Assembly: GCF_024343575.1 (NCBI RefSeq)
Contig: NZ_RJUA01000028.1
Span: 20,785-78,141, forward strand
Direction: 5' to 3'
Length of the DNA: 57,357 bases
Origin: Lacihabitans sp. LS3-19
GTDB lineage: Bacteria > Bacteroidota > Bacteroidia > Cytophagales > Spirosomataceae
Numbering within the stretch: position 1 is the first letter of the stretch; every line of letters starts with the position of its first letter. A model generated the notes under the pieces. That model was not told where the DNA came from, did not search any database, and saw only the letters and a program-made list of their open reading frames with translations. The position numbers were made by a program, and so were the translations under genes. Positions 42,838 to 51,815 of this stretch are shown here, one piece after another.

Positions 42838-43805
42838 AATACAGGAAATTTGGCCGTACTGGCTGGCAAGTAAGCGAAATGGGCTACGGCATGTGGGGAA
42901 TGGCAGGCTGGACAGGCTCAGAAGAAAAAGAAGTGAACGAAGCTCTAGACAGAGCTATAGAATTAGGTTGTAATTTTTTCGATACGGCCTGGGGCTATGG
43001 CGAAGGAAAAAGTGAGGAAATATTGAATGCTACATTAAAAAGAAATGCTTCAAAAAAACTTTATGTAGCTACCAAGATTCCACCTAAAAACAGAATTTGG
43101 CCATCGAAAAGTCATTTTGACATTAAAGACGTTTTTCCTGCAAATTATATAGTAGAATACACCGAAAAGAGCTTAAAAAACCTTGGCGTGGAATGCATGG
43201 ACTTGCAGCAGTTTCATGTTTGGGAAGACGCTTGGGCTCAACAAGATGAATGGAAAGAAACCATAAGTAAACTCACAAAGGAAGGAAAAGTAAAAGCTTG
43301 GGGTGTAAGTGTAAATCGCTGGGAACCCAACAATTGTCTAGAAACAATCAAAACCGATTTGATAGACGCGGTACAAGTGATTTATAATATATTTGACCAA
43401 GCTCCTGAAGATTTATTGCTTCCACTTTGCAGAGAAAAAGACATTGCCGTAATAGCTCGCGTGCCTTTTGATGAGGGAACGCTGACAGGTACTTTTACAA
43501 AAGATACCACTTTCCCTGAAGACGACTGGCGTTCGAAATATTTTGTGCCTGAAAACCTAAGTTCTAGTGTTGAACATGCGGATGCTTTAAAGCCATTAAT
43601 TCCTAATGAAATGACTATGGCACAAATGGCTTTAAGATTTATCTTGGCAAATCCAGAAATTTCTACCATAATACCTGGAATGAGACGCATTAAAAACGTA
43701 GATATGAATATGGGTTGCTCTGATGCTGGACCTTTAGATTCGTCATTGTTAAGCGAACTTAAGAAACACCGTTGGGACAGAATACCGACAGAGTGGAGTA
43801 TGTAA
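42834..43805 (+). CDS. Aldo/keto reductase
   Basis: This protein has 323 residues from the ATG at 42834, which overlaps the esterase stop; an upstream in-frame ATG at 42816 lies inside the esterase gene. It has the AKR barrel: FGRTGWQVSEMGYGMWGM, the catalytic Asp/Tyr in FFDTAWGYGEGKSEEIL, Lys in LYVATKIPP, and His in MDLQQFHVWEDAW; then the NADPH site region IIPGMRRIKNVDMNM. It is cytosolic and probably reduces a sugar-derived aldehyde or ketone (inference from the family). Confidence 0.92.
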   Translation: MKYRKFGRTGWQVSEMGYGMWGMAGWTGSEEKEVNEALDRAIELGCNFFDTAWGYGEGKSEEILNATLKRNASKKLYVATKIPPKNRIWPSKSHFDIKDVFPANYIVEYTEKSLKNLGVECMDLQQFHVWEDAWAQQDEWKETISKLTKEGKVKAWGVSVNRWEPNNCLETIKTDLIDAVQVIYNIFDQAPEDLLLPLCREKDIAVIARVPFDEGTLTGTFTKDTTFPEDDWRSKYFVPENLSSSVEHADALKPLIPNEMTMAQMALRFILANPEISTIIPGMRRIKNVDMNMGCSDAGPLDSSLLSELKKHRWDRIPTEWSM

Positions 43806-43856
43806 AATAGAGGTATAATTGAGGATTTAAAATTAGGAAAGCTCTAAAATCTAAGA

Positions 43857-43963
43857 CTGCCGCAGCGGCAGGGATGGAGCCTTTGTTTGAGCTCCTATGG
43901 TGGTCTGGCCTTGGCCGAACACCAAAGAGCGAGTGGCGAGAGCCCGACCTATTGGTGCCGCCC
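43857..43963. repeat. GC-rich structured intergenic element
   Basis: This stretch of about 107 bp stands out by its high GC content. It begins with a perfect palindrome CTGCCGCAGCGGCAG (43857-43871). The middle folds as CTTTG...GGTG..GGCC-TT-GGCC..CACCAAAG (43881-43927). It ends GAGCGAGTGGCGAGAGCCCGACC...GGTGCCGCCC. It resembles GC-rich intergenic repeats I have seen in other Bacteroidota genomes (recollection, not checked). The rest of the 207-bp gap is ordinary AT-rich DNA with the promoter of the next gene. Confidence 0.6.
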
Positions 43964-44012
43964 AAATTTTCTTAACTATGATAAGTATTCAACCGAAAAA
44001 ATATAAGCATCT

Positions 44013-45395
44013 ATGAAAAAAAGAGAATTTCTAAAGTCAGCTTCGCTATTTGCTGCTGGGGCGGCTTTTCCGCAATTGATGAGCTGCAATAATGCAAATG
44101 AAAACACCACATCGAATGAAACTATGGGAGAAGCGATAAAAGTAGGACGAACAAACTGGGCTGGGAACTATACCTACAACACGGACAATTTGGTGGCTCC
44201 GCATTCTGTAGAAGAACTGCAGGAAATGATAAAATCGTATGACAAGGCCAAGGGATTGGGCACTATGCACTGCTTCAATGGTATAGCAGACAGCAAGTTT
44301 AATCAGATTTCGACGGCGGCGTTTAATAAAGTGATTGGCCTTGACAAGGAAAAACATACCGTGACGGTGCAGTCGGGGATAAAATATGGAGAGTTTTGCG
44401 AATATTTAGACGAAAACGGGTTTGCGTTGCACAATTTGGCATCTTTGCCACATATTTCGGTGGCAGGAGCTTGTAGCACTTCCACACATGGATCGGGCAT
44501 AAAAAATGGCGGCTTAGCTACAGCGGTGACGGCATTGGAAATGGTGAATGGAAAAGGCGAATTGGTAAAACTGAGTAAGGAAAAAGACGGTGATGAGTTT
44601 AGGATGGCCGTGATAGGATTGGGTGCTTTGGGTATTGTAACGCAGGTGACTTTGAAAGTGGTTCCGACTTTTAAGATGAAACAGATAGTTTACCAAAACA
44701 TGCCTATGGCGGCTTTGGAGAAGGATTTTGAGAAAATAATGGGAAGTGGATATAGTGTGAGCTTGTTTACCGACTGGAAAAACAAAAACGTGAGTGAGGT
44801 TTGGATCAAGAGTAAATCAGAAGACATGAAGGAAATACCGAAGGAGTTTTTTGGAGCTACGCTTGCCACAAAAAACCTGCATCCGATAGAGTCTGCTGAT
44901 GCTATAAACTGCACCGACCAAATGGGCGAGGAAGGACCATGGTACAAAAGGATGCCACACTTTAAGATGGGTTTTACGCCAAGTAGCGGCAAAGAACTGC
45001 AATCGGAGTTTTTTGTGGACATAAAACATGCCTATGAGGCGTTTATGGCTGTAGAAAAACTCAATGAAAAAGTGGCTCCTCTACTTTTTATTACAGAAAT
45101 AAGAACAATAGCTGCCGACGACTTGCCGATGAGCCCTTTTTATAAAAAGACTTGTTTAGCCATACATTTTACCTGGAAACAAGAAATTGATGCCGTAAAT
45201 GCACTTTTGCCTGAAGTAGAAAAGGCTTTGGATCCATTTAGCCCTAGACCGCACTGGGGCAAGGTGTTCAGAATGGAACCAAAAACACTACAATCTAGAA
45301 TAAGTAGATTGGACGAGTTTAAAGCTTTGATGGCGAAACATGACCCTGATGGCAAATTCAGAAATGATTATATAAATACTAACCTGTTTGGGTAA
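44013..45395 (+). CDS. FAD-linked sugar/alditol or aldonolactone oxidase
   Basis: The 460-residue protein starts with a Tat/lipoprotein-like signal (MKKREFLKSASLFAAGAAFPQLMSC; lipobox LMSC). The FAD-binding PCMH domain follows (APHSVEELQEMIKSYDKAKGLGTMHCFNGIADS, GIKYGEFCEYLDENGFALHNLASLPHISVAGACSTSTHGSG). Then comes an ALO-type C-terminal domain ending RPHWGKVF...DPDGKFRNDYI. This fits the alditol/L-gulono-lactone oxidase group of the VAO family. Export with bound FAD would explain the RR-less Tat-like twin basic start (KKREFLKSA). One of four clustered catabolic genes. Confidence 0.9.
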   Translation: MKKREFLKSASLFAAGAAFPQLMSCNNANENTTSNETMGEAIKVGRTNWAGNYTYNTDNLVAPHSVEELQEMIKSYDKAKGLGTMHCFNGIADSKFNQISTAAFNKVIGLDKEKHTVTVQSGIKYGEFCEYLDENGFALHNLASLPHISVAGACSTSTHGSGIKNGGLATAVTALEMVNGKGELVKLSKEKDGDEFRMAVIGLGALGIVTQVTLKVVPTFKMKQIVYQNMPMAALEKDFEKIMGSGYSVSLFTDWKNKNVSEVWIKSKSEDMKEIPKEFFGATLATKNLHPIESADAINCTDQMGEEGPWYKRMPHFKMGFTPSSGKELQSEFFVDIKHAYEAFMAVEKLNEKVAPLLFITEIRTIAADDLPMSPFYKKTCLAIHFTWKQEIDAVNALLPEVEKALDPFSPRPHWGKVFRMEPKTLQSRISRLDEFKALMAKHDPDGKFRNDYINTNLFG

Positions 45396-46886
45396 ATGAA
45401 GAAAATACTATTTTTAATGTTAATTTCCTTGGTCAGTTTTGGGCAAAATAATTCAAAGCCAAGAACGATTGTAACAACAGATGGCGAGTTAGACGACGTG
45501 GATTCATTTGTGAGGTTGCTGTTATATGCCAATGAATTTAACATAGAAGGCTTGATAATCAGTAGCTCACAGTGGCACTACAAAGGCGATGGGAAAGGCA
45601 CGAAGTTTATTTCAGAAATGGATATGACAAAAAAAATGTACGGCGAACGAACGGAATTGCGTTGGCCCGGCACAGACTGGATTTTTGAGTTGGTGGATGC
45701 TTATGGCAAAGTATATCCAAACTTGAAAAAGCATTCAGTAGACTATCCGAGTGATACTCATTTAAAAAGCCTAATAAGAATAGGGAACATTGACTTTGAA
45801 GGTGAAATGGAAAAGGATACCGAGGGGTCAGAATATATAAAAGCCAAACTGCTTGACGATAATATGGAGCCGCTATATCTGCAAGTATGGGGCGGTACAA
45901 ATACCATAGCGAGAGCAATGAAATCTATTGAAGACGAATATAAAAACACGGCTTCATGGGAAAAAATCTATAAAAAAGTGTGTCAAAAGGCTATAATTTA
46001 TGCGATACTTGACCAAGATGCTACTTATAGAAAATACATATCGGTTAATTGGCCAGATGTGAAAATATTTTATAATTCAAATCAATTTTGGTGTTTTGCG
46101 TATTTTTGGAAAAAGGCTGTTCCTGAGGCTTTTCATAAGTACTTAGAGGGTTCTTTTATGGGTGAAAAAGTAATTTTGAATCATGGAGCATTAACCAAAA
46201 TGTATTATAGTTATGGTGACGAAAATCCACCCAAAGGCGAAATAGAAGACATCTATAGCGATCCTGAAAAAATCAAGAATAACCAGTGGGGAAGTTTTAC
46301 GAAATATGATTTTATCTCTGAGGGAGATTCGCCCGCATTTTTACATTTGGTGGATATTGGACTTGAGAACCTCAAAAATCCGCAAAATGGAGGATGGGGA
46401 GGACGATTGGTGCAATCTAAAACTCATCCAAACAGATGGGAAGATGGTGAAGCCGCTTCAGATTACAATCCATTTACACAAAAAATTGACCTAGGATTTG
46501 CTCAAGCACGTTGGGTGCCAGCTATACAAGAAGACTTTGCTGCACGGGCAGATTGGTGTGTGAAAGAATTCAATGAGGCAAACCATGCTCCTAAAATAAC
46601 AGTAAAAGGAGGGAAAAACCTAAGTGTAAAACCAGGACAAAAGGTAAAAATCAATGCAGAAACTGCAGATCCAGATGGTAACAAAATTGCAGTAAAATTT
46701 TGGCAGTATGAGGATGTTGGAACATCAAAAGAAAAGTTGATAATAAATACAAAAGGAAATACTGCGACCTTTACATTACCTAAAAAAACAGCAAGCGGAA
46801 GCACTTTTCATGTAATTGTGGAAGGGACTGATGATGGATCTCCTGCTTTAACACGTTACCAAAGAGTAGTATTGACGGTAAAATAA
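45396..46886 (+). CDS. Secreted DUF1593 nucleoside-hydrolase-like protein
   Basis: This protein of 496 residues has a signal peptide (MKKILFLMLISLVSFGQ). The nucleoside-hydrolase-like domain begins PRTIVTTDGELDDVDSFVRLLLYANEFNIEGLIIS, where the Asp-rich DGELDDVDSF would bind Ca as in true nucleoside hydrolases. After ~380 residues a C-terminal Ig-like domain follows (NHAPKITVKGGKNLSVKPGQKVKINAETADPDGNKIAVKFWQYE...), the pattern of Sde182-type cellulose-associated proteins. It starts right after the oxidase stop. Likely glycan-related; substrate unknown. Confidence 0.88.
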   Translation: MKKILFLMLISLVSFGQNNSKPRTIVTTDGELDDVDSFVRLLLYANEFNIEGLIISSSQWHYKGDGKGTKFISEMDMTKKMYGERTELRWPGTDWIFELVDAYGKVYPNLKKHSVDYPSDTHLKSLIRIGNIDFEGEMEKDTEGSEYIKAKLLDDNMEPLYLQVWGGTNTIARAMKSIEDEYKNTASWEKIYKKVCQKAIIYAILDQDATYRKYISVNWPDVKIFYNSNQFWCFAYFWKKAVPEAFHKYLEGSFMGEKVILNHGALTKMYYSYGDENPPKGEIEDIYSDPEKIKNNQWGSFTKYDFISEGDSPAFLHLVDIGLENLKNPQNGGWGGRLVQSKTHPNRWEDGEAASDYNPFTQKIDLGFAQARWVPAIQEDFAARADWCVKEFNEANHAPKITVKGGKNLSVKPGQKVKINAETADPDGNKIAVKFWQYEDVGTSKEKLIINTKGNTATFTLPKKTASGSTFHVIVEGTDDGSPALTRYQRVVLTVK

Positions 46887-46892
46887 GAACAA

Positions 46893-47879
46893 TTAAATCA
46901 ATTGTTCTTTTAGTTTTTCAAAAGCTTTAAGAAGACTTTGGTTTTTATATAAAACACCATAAGTAAAATCTAAAATTGGCATTTTGACACCCAAATGTTT
47001 ATTGATTTCGTGAATACTTTTTACGGCATAATAGCCTTCGGCTATCATTTTCAGTTCTATCTGTGCCGTTTTAACCGAATATCCTCTGCCTATCATATTA
47101 CCGAAAGTACGGTTTCTGCTAAACTGTGAATAGGCTGTCACCAACAAATCACCTAAATAAGCAGACGAATTTATTTCCCTTTCGGCAGGTGATATCTTAT
47201 TAACAAAACGTTCGATTTCGAGCATCGCATTGGAAACCATAACGGCTTGGAAATTGTCGCCAGCACCCATTCCGTGTGTAATTCCGCAAGCTAAAGCAAC
47301 GATATTTTTCATTACAGCAGCATATTCCACACCGTCAATATCTTTAATAAAGGCTGTTTTGACAAATCTACAGGCTAATAACTCAGCAAAATCTTTTGCA
47401 GTGTCTATGTTTTCAGAAGCGATAGTAAGATAAGATTGTTTTTCAAGAGCAATTTCTTCAGCATGGCACGGACCGGCTATGGCTCCGAAATTTCCTTTTG
47501 GAATATTGAATTTTTCAGAAAACCAATCTGTAACCAAAAGATTATGAGAAGGCACCATACCTTTAACACCAGAGATTATTTTTTTCCCTTGAAATAGTTC
47601 TGGGTTTACATCAGCTAAAGCTGCTTCCACAAAGGCCGCAGGGATTGCCAAAACCACCCATTCTGAGCCTTTTAGAGCTTCTTTTAGATTGTGATAAGGT
47701 TTGATTTTAGAAGGATGCAGCTCTACACTAGATAGGTATTCGGGATTGTGATGATGTTTCTTAATATGTTTTATAGCCTCAATATTCCGAAGCCACCATT
47801 TTATTTTAATGTTCTTCTCAGAAAGAATTTTTATCAATGCCGTAGCCCAACTTCCTCCACCTATTACCGTTACACTCAT
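46893..47879 (-). CDS. gpsA: NAD(P)H-dependent glycerol-3-phosphate dehydrogenase
   Basis: GpsA makes sn-glycerol-3-phosphate for phospholipids. The 328-residue protein has the Rossmann loop VIGGGSWATALIKIL, the sequence AIAGPCHAEEIA, the catalytic Lys in YAAVMKNIVALACGITHGMGAGDN, and GDLLVTAYSQFSRNRTFG. The C-terminal helical domain ends ...DFTYGVLYKNQSLLKAFEKLKEQL. Convergent with the DUF1593 gene, six bases between stops. Confidence 0.95.
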   Translation of the reverse strand: MSVTVIGGGSWATALIKILSEKNIKIKWWLRNIEAIKHIKKHHHNPEYLSSVELHPSKIKPYHNLKEALKGSEWVVLAIPAAFVEAALADVNPELFQGKKIISGVKGMVPSHNLLVTDWFSEKFNIPKGNFGAIAGPCHAEEIALEKQSYLTIASENIDTAKDFAELLACRFVKTAFIKDIDGVEYAAVMKNIVALACGITHGMGAGDNFQAVMVSNAMLEIERFVNKISPAEREINSSAYLGDLLVTAYSQFSRNRTFGNMIGRGYSVKTAQIELKMIAEGYYAVKSIHEINKHLGVKMPILDFTYGVLYKNQSLLKAFEKLKEQLI

Positions 47880-47931
47880 TTGTTTTTGAAATGATTTAAA
47901 GGCAAAAATAGCACATTTGCCTTATATATTT

Positions 47932-47962
47932 AAAAAAAAAGAGTGACCAAAAACTGTCACTC
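47932..47962 (-). terminator. Terminator of the TolC-HlyD operon
   Basis: On the minus strand GAGTGAC and GTCACTC pair across an eight-base loop and are followed by nine T, 27 bp after the stop of the HlyD-type gene. Confidence 0.85.
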
Positions 47963-47988
47963 TTTTCCGATAACCCTAAACCCTATAT

Positions 47989-49380
47989 TTATTTTTTAAC
48001 TTCTTTTGCCTTTTTTAAGGCTACTTTATCACCGTCGTTAAGTTTTTTTGAAACTTCTAAAAATGGCCCTGATATTATCTCCTCTCCATCTTTTAAACCA
48101 GAAACTACCTCTATCATGCCAGCACTTGTATCTGTTATGCCAGTTTTAACTTCGCGTTTTTTTGCAATACCCTTGTCATTTACAAAAACTATTTCTTTCG
48201 GCTTATCCTTTTTGATTTCACTTTCCTCAGCAACTGCACCTAGACCCATTCCATCTTCCTCTTTTTTATCTTTCTTGTCTTTACCCTCAACTCTGGTAGT
48301 AACTGCTGAAATTGGCACAGAAAGTACTCCTGGCTTGGTAGAAGTTACAATATCAACTGTTGCAGTCATTCCAGGTTTAAATGGATATTTTTTACCTTCG
48401 CTGATATTAATTAAATCACTATATGAGGAAGGCAAAATTTTGATTCTAACTTCAAACTCTGTAACAGATTCAGTTGAATTGCTTGAGCTTCCCGTCAATG
48501 ATCCACCAGCTCCATTTGCTGTATTTGCTACTTGTGATACAATTCCTCTAAACTTTTTATTAGAAGAAGAATAAGCATCTACATCAACAATTACAGTATC
48601 TCCTTTACTAACTCTAATGATATCGTTTTCATTTACGTTTACTCGAACCTCCATATTGTTAAGGTTTGCAATTCTCAACATTTCGGTACCTGTCATCTGA
48701 GATGTACCCACTACTCTTTCACCCAACTCTACCGCAAGTTTAGAAACAATACCATTCATTGGAGCATATATATTGGTTTTCCTCAAGTTTTCGGAAGCAT
48801 CTTTCAAAGCTGCTTCAGCACTATTTATTCCATATTTTGCAGCTTCAAAATTTGATTTTGCAGCGTCTACATCTTGGCGAGCAATCTTCATATTAGTTTC
48901 TGCAGTTTCAAAATCTGACTGAGAAATAACTTTTTCAGCTAATAGTTTTTTCTGACGATTGTACTCCATTTGAGCTCTTAGCAATTGCGACTCCGCTCTA
49001 GAAATAGCAGCTTTGGTTTGTTCTGCATTTGCTCTTGATTGATTTACACCTGCTTTGAATCTATCAACAACAGAAACATAGTTTTCAGGTTGAATTTTTA
49101 ATAAAAGCTGACCTTTTTTAACAGAATCACCCTCTTTTACATAAAGTCCAATAATTTCACCAGGAACGTCAGGCGATATTTTCACTTCAACTTCCGGCTG
49201 AATTTTGCCAGATGCAGAAACAGTTTCTACCAAAGTACCTTTAATAACTTTAGACAATTCTACTTCTGTTGGCTTTTCCTGCATTATCCAACCTTGTTTT
49301 TTAGCTACTAAAAACAAAATCAAAAGGGCCAACAAAACACCTAAAAGTATATACCAAATTTTATTCGATCTCTTTTTCAT
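47989..49380 (-). CDS. Periplasmic adaptor (HlyD/MacA family) of an efflux system
   Basis: This protein of 463 residues has one N-terminal membrane anchor (about 8-26), a first half-lipoyl and barrel segment (VETVSASGKIQPEVEVKISPDVPGEIIGLYVKEGDSVKKGQLLLKI), a coiled-coil hairpin (about 85-190), the second lipoyl half (NLRKTNIYAPMNGIVSKLAVELGERVVG), a beta-barrel domain and a membrane-proximal domain (REVKTGITDTSAGMIEVVSGLKDGEEIISGP). A Lys/Asp-rich insertion (EGKDKKDKKEEDGMG) is present. The operon ends here with a terminator, so the inner-membrane pump or MacB ABC protein must be encoded elsewhere. Confidence 0.9.
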   Translation of the reverse strand: MKKRSNKIWYILLGVLLALLILFLVAKKQGWIMQEKPTEVELSKVIKGTLVETVSASGKIQPEVEVKISPDVPGEIIGLYVKEGDSVKKGQLLLKIQPENYVSVVDRFKAGVNQSRANAEQTKAAISRAESQLLRAQMEYNRQKKLLAEKVISQSDFETAETNMKIARQDVDAAKSNFEAAKYGINSAEAALKDASENLRKTNIYAPMNGIVSKLAVELGERVVGTSQMTGTEMLRIANLNNMEVRVNVNENDIIRVSKGDTVIVDVDAYSSSNKKFRGIVSQVANTANGAGGSLTGSSSNSTESVTEFEVRIKILPSSYSDLINISEGKKYPFKPGMTATVDIVTSTKPGVLSVPISAVTTRVEGKDKKDKKEEDGMGLGAVAEESEIKKDKPKEIVFVNDKGIAKKREVKTGITDTSAGMIEVVSGLKDGEEIISGPFLEVSKKLNDGDKVALKKAKEVKK

Positions 49381-49385
49381 AATTC

Positions 49386-50843
49386 TTAAAATGCTAATGG
49401 TTTATTCTGATAAAAATCTAATATTTTAATTCGAAATATGTAATCGTATTTAGCAACAATCAGATTCGACTTTGCTCTATCTAAGTTTGTTTTTGCCAAA
49501 TTATAATCTACAAATGTGCTCGACCCAGCATTGTATCTAGATTCAGCAGCCTTGAAGGACCTTTCTAATGCATTGGTTTGCATCAATGTAGCCGAATACC
49601 TTTTTTGTGCATTTAGCATCGTGATGTATGCTTGATCTATATTTTGCTTTATTTGCAATTTTGTGGCGTCATTTTGCAAATTCACCTGCATTTTTTGAAT
49701 TTTGGCAGCTTGTGTTTGATATTTCTGATTGTATCCATTGAAAATCGGAATCCTAGCCGATAAACCAAGGTTTAAGTTTTGGTTTCCAGTCAATTGTTTA
49801 AAGTATGGAATGCCTTCAGATGTATAATTTGTTTGCGGAAAATTAATAACAAAAGGAATTGTCTGTCCTTCAAATTCGGCAGAAACAGGAATTTGGTTAA
49901 CAGTAGGCGTACTAGCTATCAATTTTTTGGCCACGCTAGATACAGCAGTTCCCCAGTTAGTAGTTGCAGATATTGTCGGCAAACCTACACTTTTGGCTAT
50001 TTCAATATTTTTATCAGCGGCTTTTACTCTTAAATCCCCCGCTTTAATTTCAGGCAAATAACCAACTGCCGTTTCGTAAATAGCGTTAGGTGATTCGCCA
50101 TAATTTATAATATTTGGATCCGGTACATCTATTCTTGAAACCTGCACAATCATTTCTGTTGGAGCATTCATGGCTTGCTTTAGAGTCAGAATAGCAGATT
50201 CGTGATTGTTTTGTGCATTTATCAAACTCAACTCATCATTTGCCTGCTGAGCTTCTAGGTCAAATATATTTGTTTCTGGCAAAGCTCCTGAGCGAATTAG
50301 TATTGCTGTTCTATCTAATTGCAGTCTAGTAACTTCTAGCTGCTTTTGTGCCACATCTATTAGGTCTTCTGTAGACAATACATTAAGATATGCCACAGCA
50401 ACTTGTAGAGAAACATTGTTTTTCTGGGTAGCAATGTCCATTTGAGCAGCTTCCAAACTCAATTGGCTTCTATCTACAGTGTTTTTTATTCTTCCACCAT
50501 TATATATTGGCATGCTTAATCCAACACCCATGTTATTGGTACCGATAGTTTGTGTTACTACACTGTTTGTAAATGGGTCAACATTTCTACCGGCGTTGCC
50601 ATTGAGATTAAACTGCCCGTTGGCAGTAGGGAGATTGGCAACTTTGGCTTGATTTAATGTCACAATACCATTTTCAACGGCCATTTGAGATTGCTTAAGC
50701 GAAATATTATTATTTAAAGCATAATCTATACATGCTCGCAAGGAATATTTCTGAGCTACTTCTGAACCCGTTACTTTGGTTTGAGCTTGGGCAACCATAC
50801 CGCAAGTCGCAAAAAGAATAATTAGTAATTTTTTGAATTTCAT
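49386..50843 (-). CDS. TolC-family outer-membrane efflux protein
   Basis: I start at the ATG at 50843 (MKFKKLLIILFATCGMVAQAQ); a TTG four codons upstream is an alternative. The ~485-residue protein has two TolC repeats, each with long coiled helices and membrane strands: YSLRACIDYALNNNISLKQSQMAVENGIVTLNQAKVANLPTANGQFNLN... and NLGLSARIPIFNGYNQKYQTQAAKIQKMQVNLQNDATKLQIKQNIDQAYITMLNAQKRY. It forms the outer-membrane exit duct. Its stop is five bases before the adaptor gene, so they are one operon. Confidence 0.92.
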   Translation of the reverse strand: MKFKKLLIILFATCGMVAQAQTKVTGSEVAQKYSLRACIDYALNNNISLKQSQMAVENGIVTLNQAKVANLPTANGQFNLNGNAGRNVDPFTNSVVTQTIGTNNMGVGLSMPIYNGGRIKNTVDRSQLSLEAAQMDIATQKNNVSLQVAVAYLNVLSTEDLIDVAQKQLEVTRLQLDRTAILIRSGALPETNIFDLEAQQANDELSLINAQNNHESAILTLKQAMNAPTEMIVQVSRIDVPDPNIINYGESPNAIYETAVGYLPEIKAGDLRVKAADKNIEIAKSVGLPTISATTNWGTAVSSVAKKLIASTPTVNQIPVSAEFEGQTIPFVINFPQTNYTSEGIPYFKQLTGNQNLNLGLSARIPIFNGYNQKYQTQAAKIQKMQVNLQNDATKLQIKQNIDQAYITMLNAQKRYSATLMQTNALERSFKAAESRYNAGSSTFVDYNLAKTNLDRAKSNLIVAKYDYIFRIKILDFYQNKPLAF

Positions 50844-50953
50844 ACTTCGATTCAATAATTGAATACAATTTTAACATCTATATGGCACTCAAAGCCATTG
50901 ATTTTATTTGAACGGTAAAATAGATGAAATAAAGGTAAGGATGTGGTTTAAAT

Positions 50954-51805
50954 TTATTTACCAATTTTGTTTGGCGTGACACCATACTTATCTTTGAAGC
51001 TCTTAATAAAATGCGAAACGCTTTCGTATCCAATCATTTCTGCCACTTCTTCTACGTTGCTTATTTTGTTTTTCAGCAAGAAAGCTCCATGCTCTAATTT
51101 TTTGTCTTTAATCCAAATTCCTGGCGACATACTAAACTTTTCTTGAAACTCCCGTTTAAAAGCCGAAAGACTTCTCCCCGAAAGTTTTGCGAGTTCGTTG
51201 AGGTTGAGTGGTTTCAAATAAAAAGTATTAAGGATAAAATCTAAGTCAGCTTTTTGACCTGCATAAATAGAAAAAAGTAAATTTTTGAGTTGATTTTTCG
51301 GATCAAACTCCAAAAGATGAAGGAGAAGTTCTTGTACTTTTAGTTTCAGAAACTGATTGAGATACTTCGTTTTAGTCTTGAAATAGGGTTGAATGGACTC
51401 TATATATTTCCCAAAAGTTTCGTTAGACTTCAAAGTTAACAACCATGAACTATTAGGGTCTGAGTCAGTTATGTTTTGAAATAATTCTAAATTTTGGCTC
51501 ACAAATTCTTTCAATATTTTTTCATCAAAAAAGAAAACCAAACTTTTATAGGCTTCATTGATAGACTCTGACATCAAATAATAACCTCGTTTTACAAAAA
51601 GCACATCGCCCTTTTGCACTCTCACTTCTTGACTAGAACTGCTAAAGATTTTATCTCCTTCTAAAACATATATTACGGCGTTCTCTTCAAAAAACACATC
51701 GTTTTTAGAAGGATAAACATCACTTCTGTATGCAACAAAAGTATTATCTTGAATCTTTAGAGACTCAAATTGGTGTGCTTGTATTTCGGAGGGGATTCTT
51801 AGCAT
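50954..51805 (-). CDS. AraC-family transcriptional regulator
   Basis: This protein of 283 residues has an N-terminal cupin-like sensor domain (about 20-110: AVIYVLEGDKIFSSSSQEVRVQKGDVLFVKRGYYLM). The C-terminal AraC double helix-turn-helix reads LNELAKLSGRSLSAFKREFQEKFSMSPGIWIKDKKLEHGAFLLKNKISNVEEVAEMIGYESVSHFIKSFKDKYGVTPNKI. It lies ten bases after the amidohydrolase gene on the same strand, so it is probably co-transcribed with it. The effector is unknown. Confidence 0.92.
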   Translation of the reverse strand: MLRIPSEIQAHQFESLKIQDNTFVAYRSDVYPSKNDVFFEENAVIYVLEGDKIFSSSSQEVRVQKGDVLFVKRGYYLMSESINEAYKSLVFFFDEKILKEFVSQNLELFQNITDSDPNSSWLLTLKSNETFGKYIESIQPYFKTKTKYLNQFLKLKVQELLLHLLEFDPKNQLKNLLFSIYAGQKADLDFILNTFYLKPLNLNELAKLSGRSLSAFKREFQEKFSMSPGIWIKDKKLEHGAFLLKNKISNVEEVAEMIGYESVSHFIKSFKDKYGVTPNKIGK

Positions 51806-51815
51806 ATATTCTGTA

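Noticed and set aside
43759-43965. 68-residue minus-strand frame over the GC-rich element
   Set aside because: It runs through the end of the aldo/keto reductase gene and the palindromes of the repeat; composition is that of the repeat, not of a protein.
47970-47990. Telomere-like CCCTAAACCCTA word
   Set aside because: Only one and a half copies, located between a terminator and a stop codon; chance is enough.
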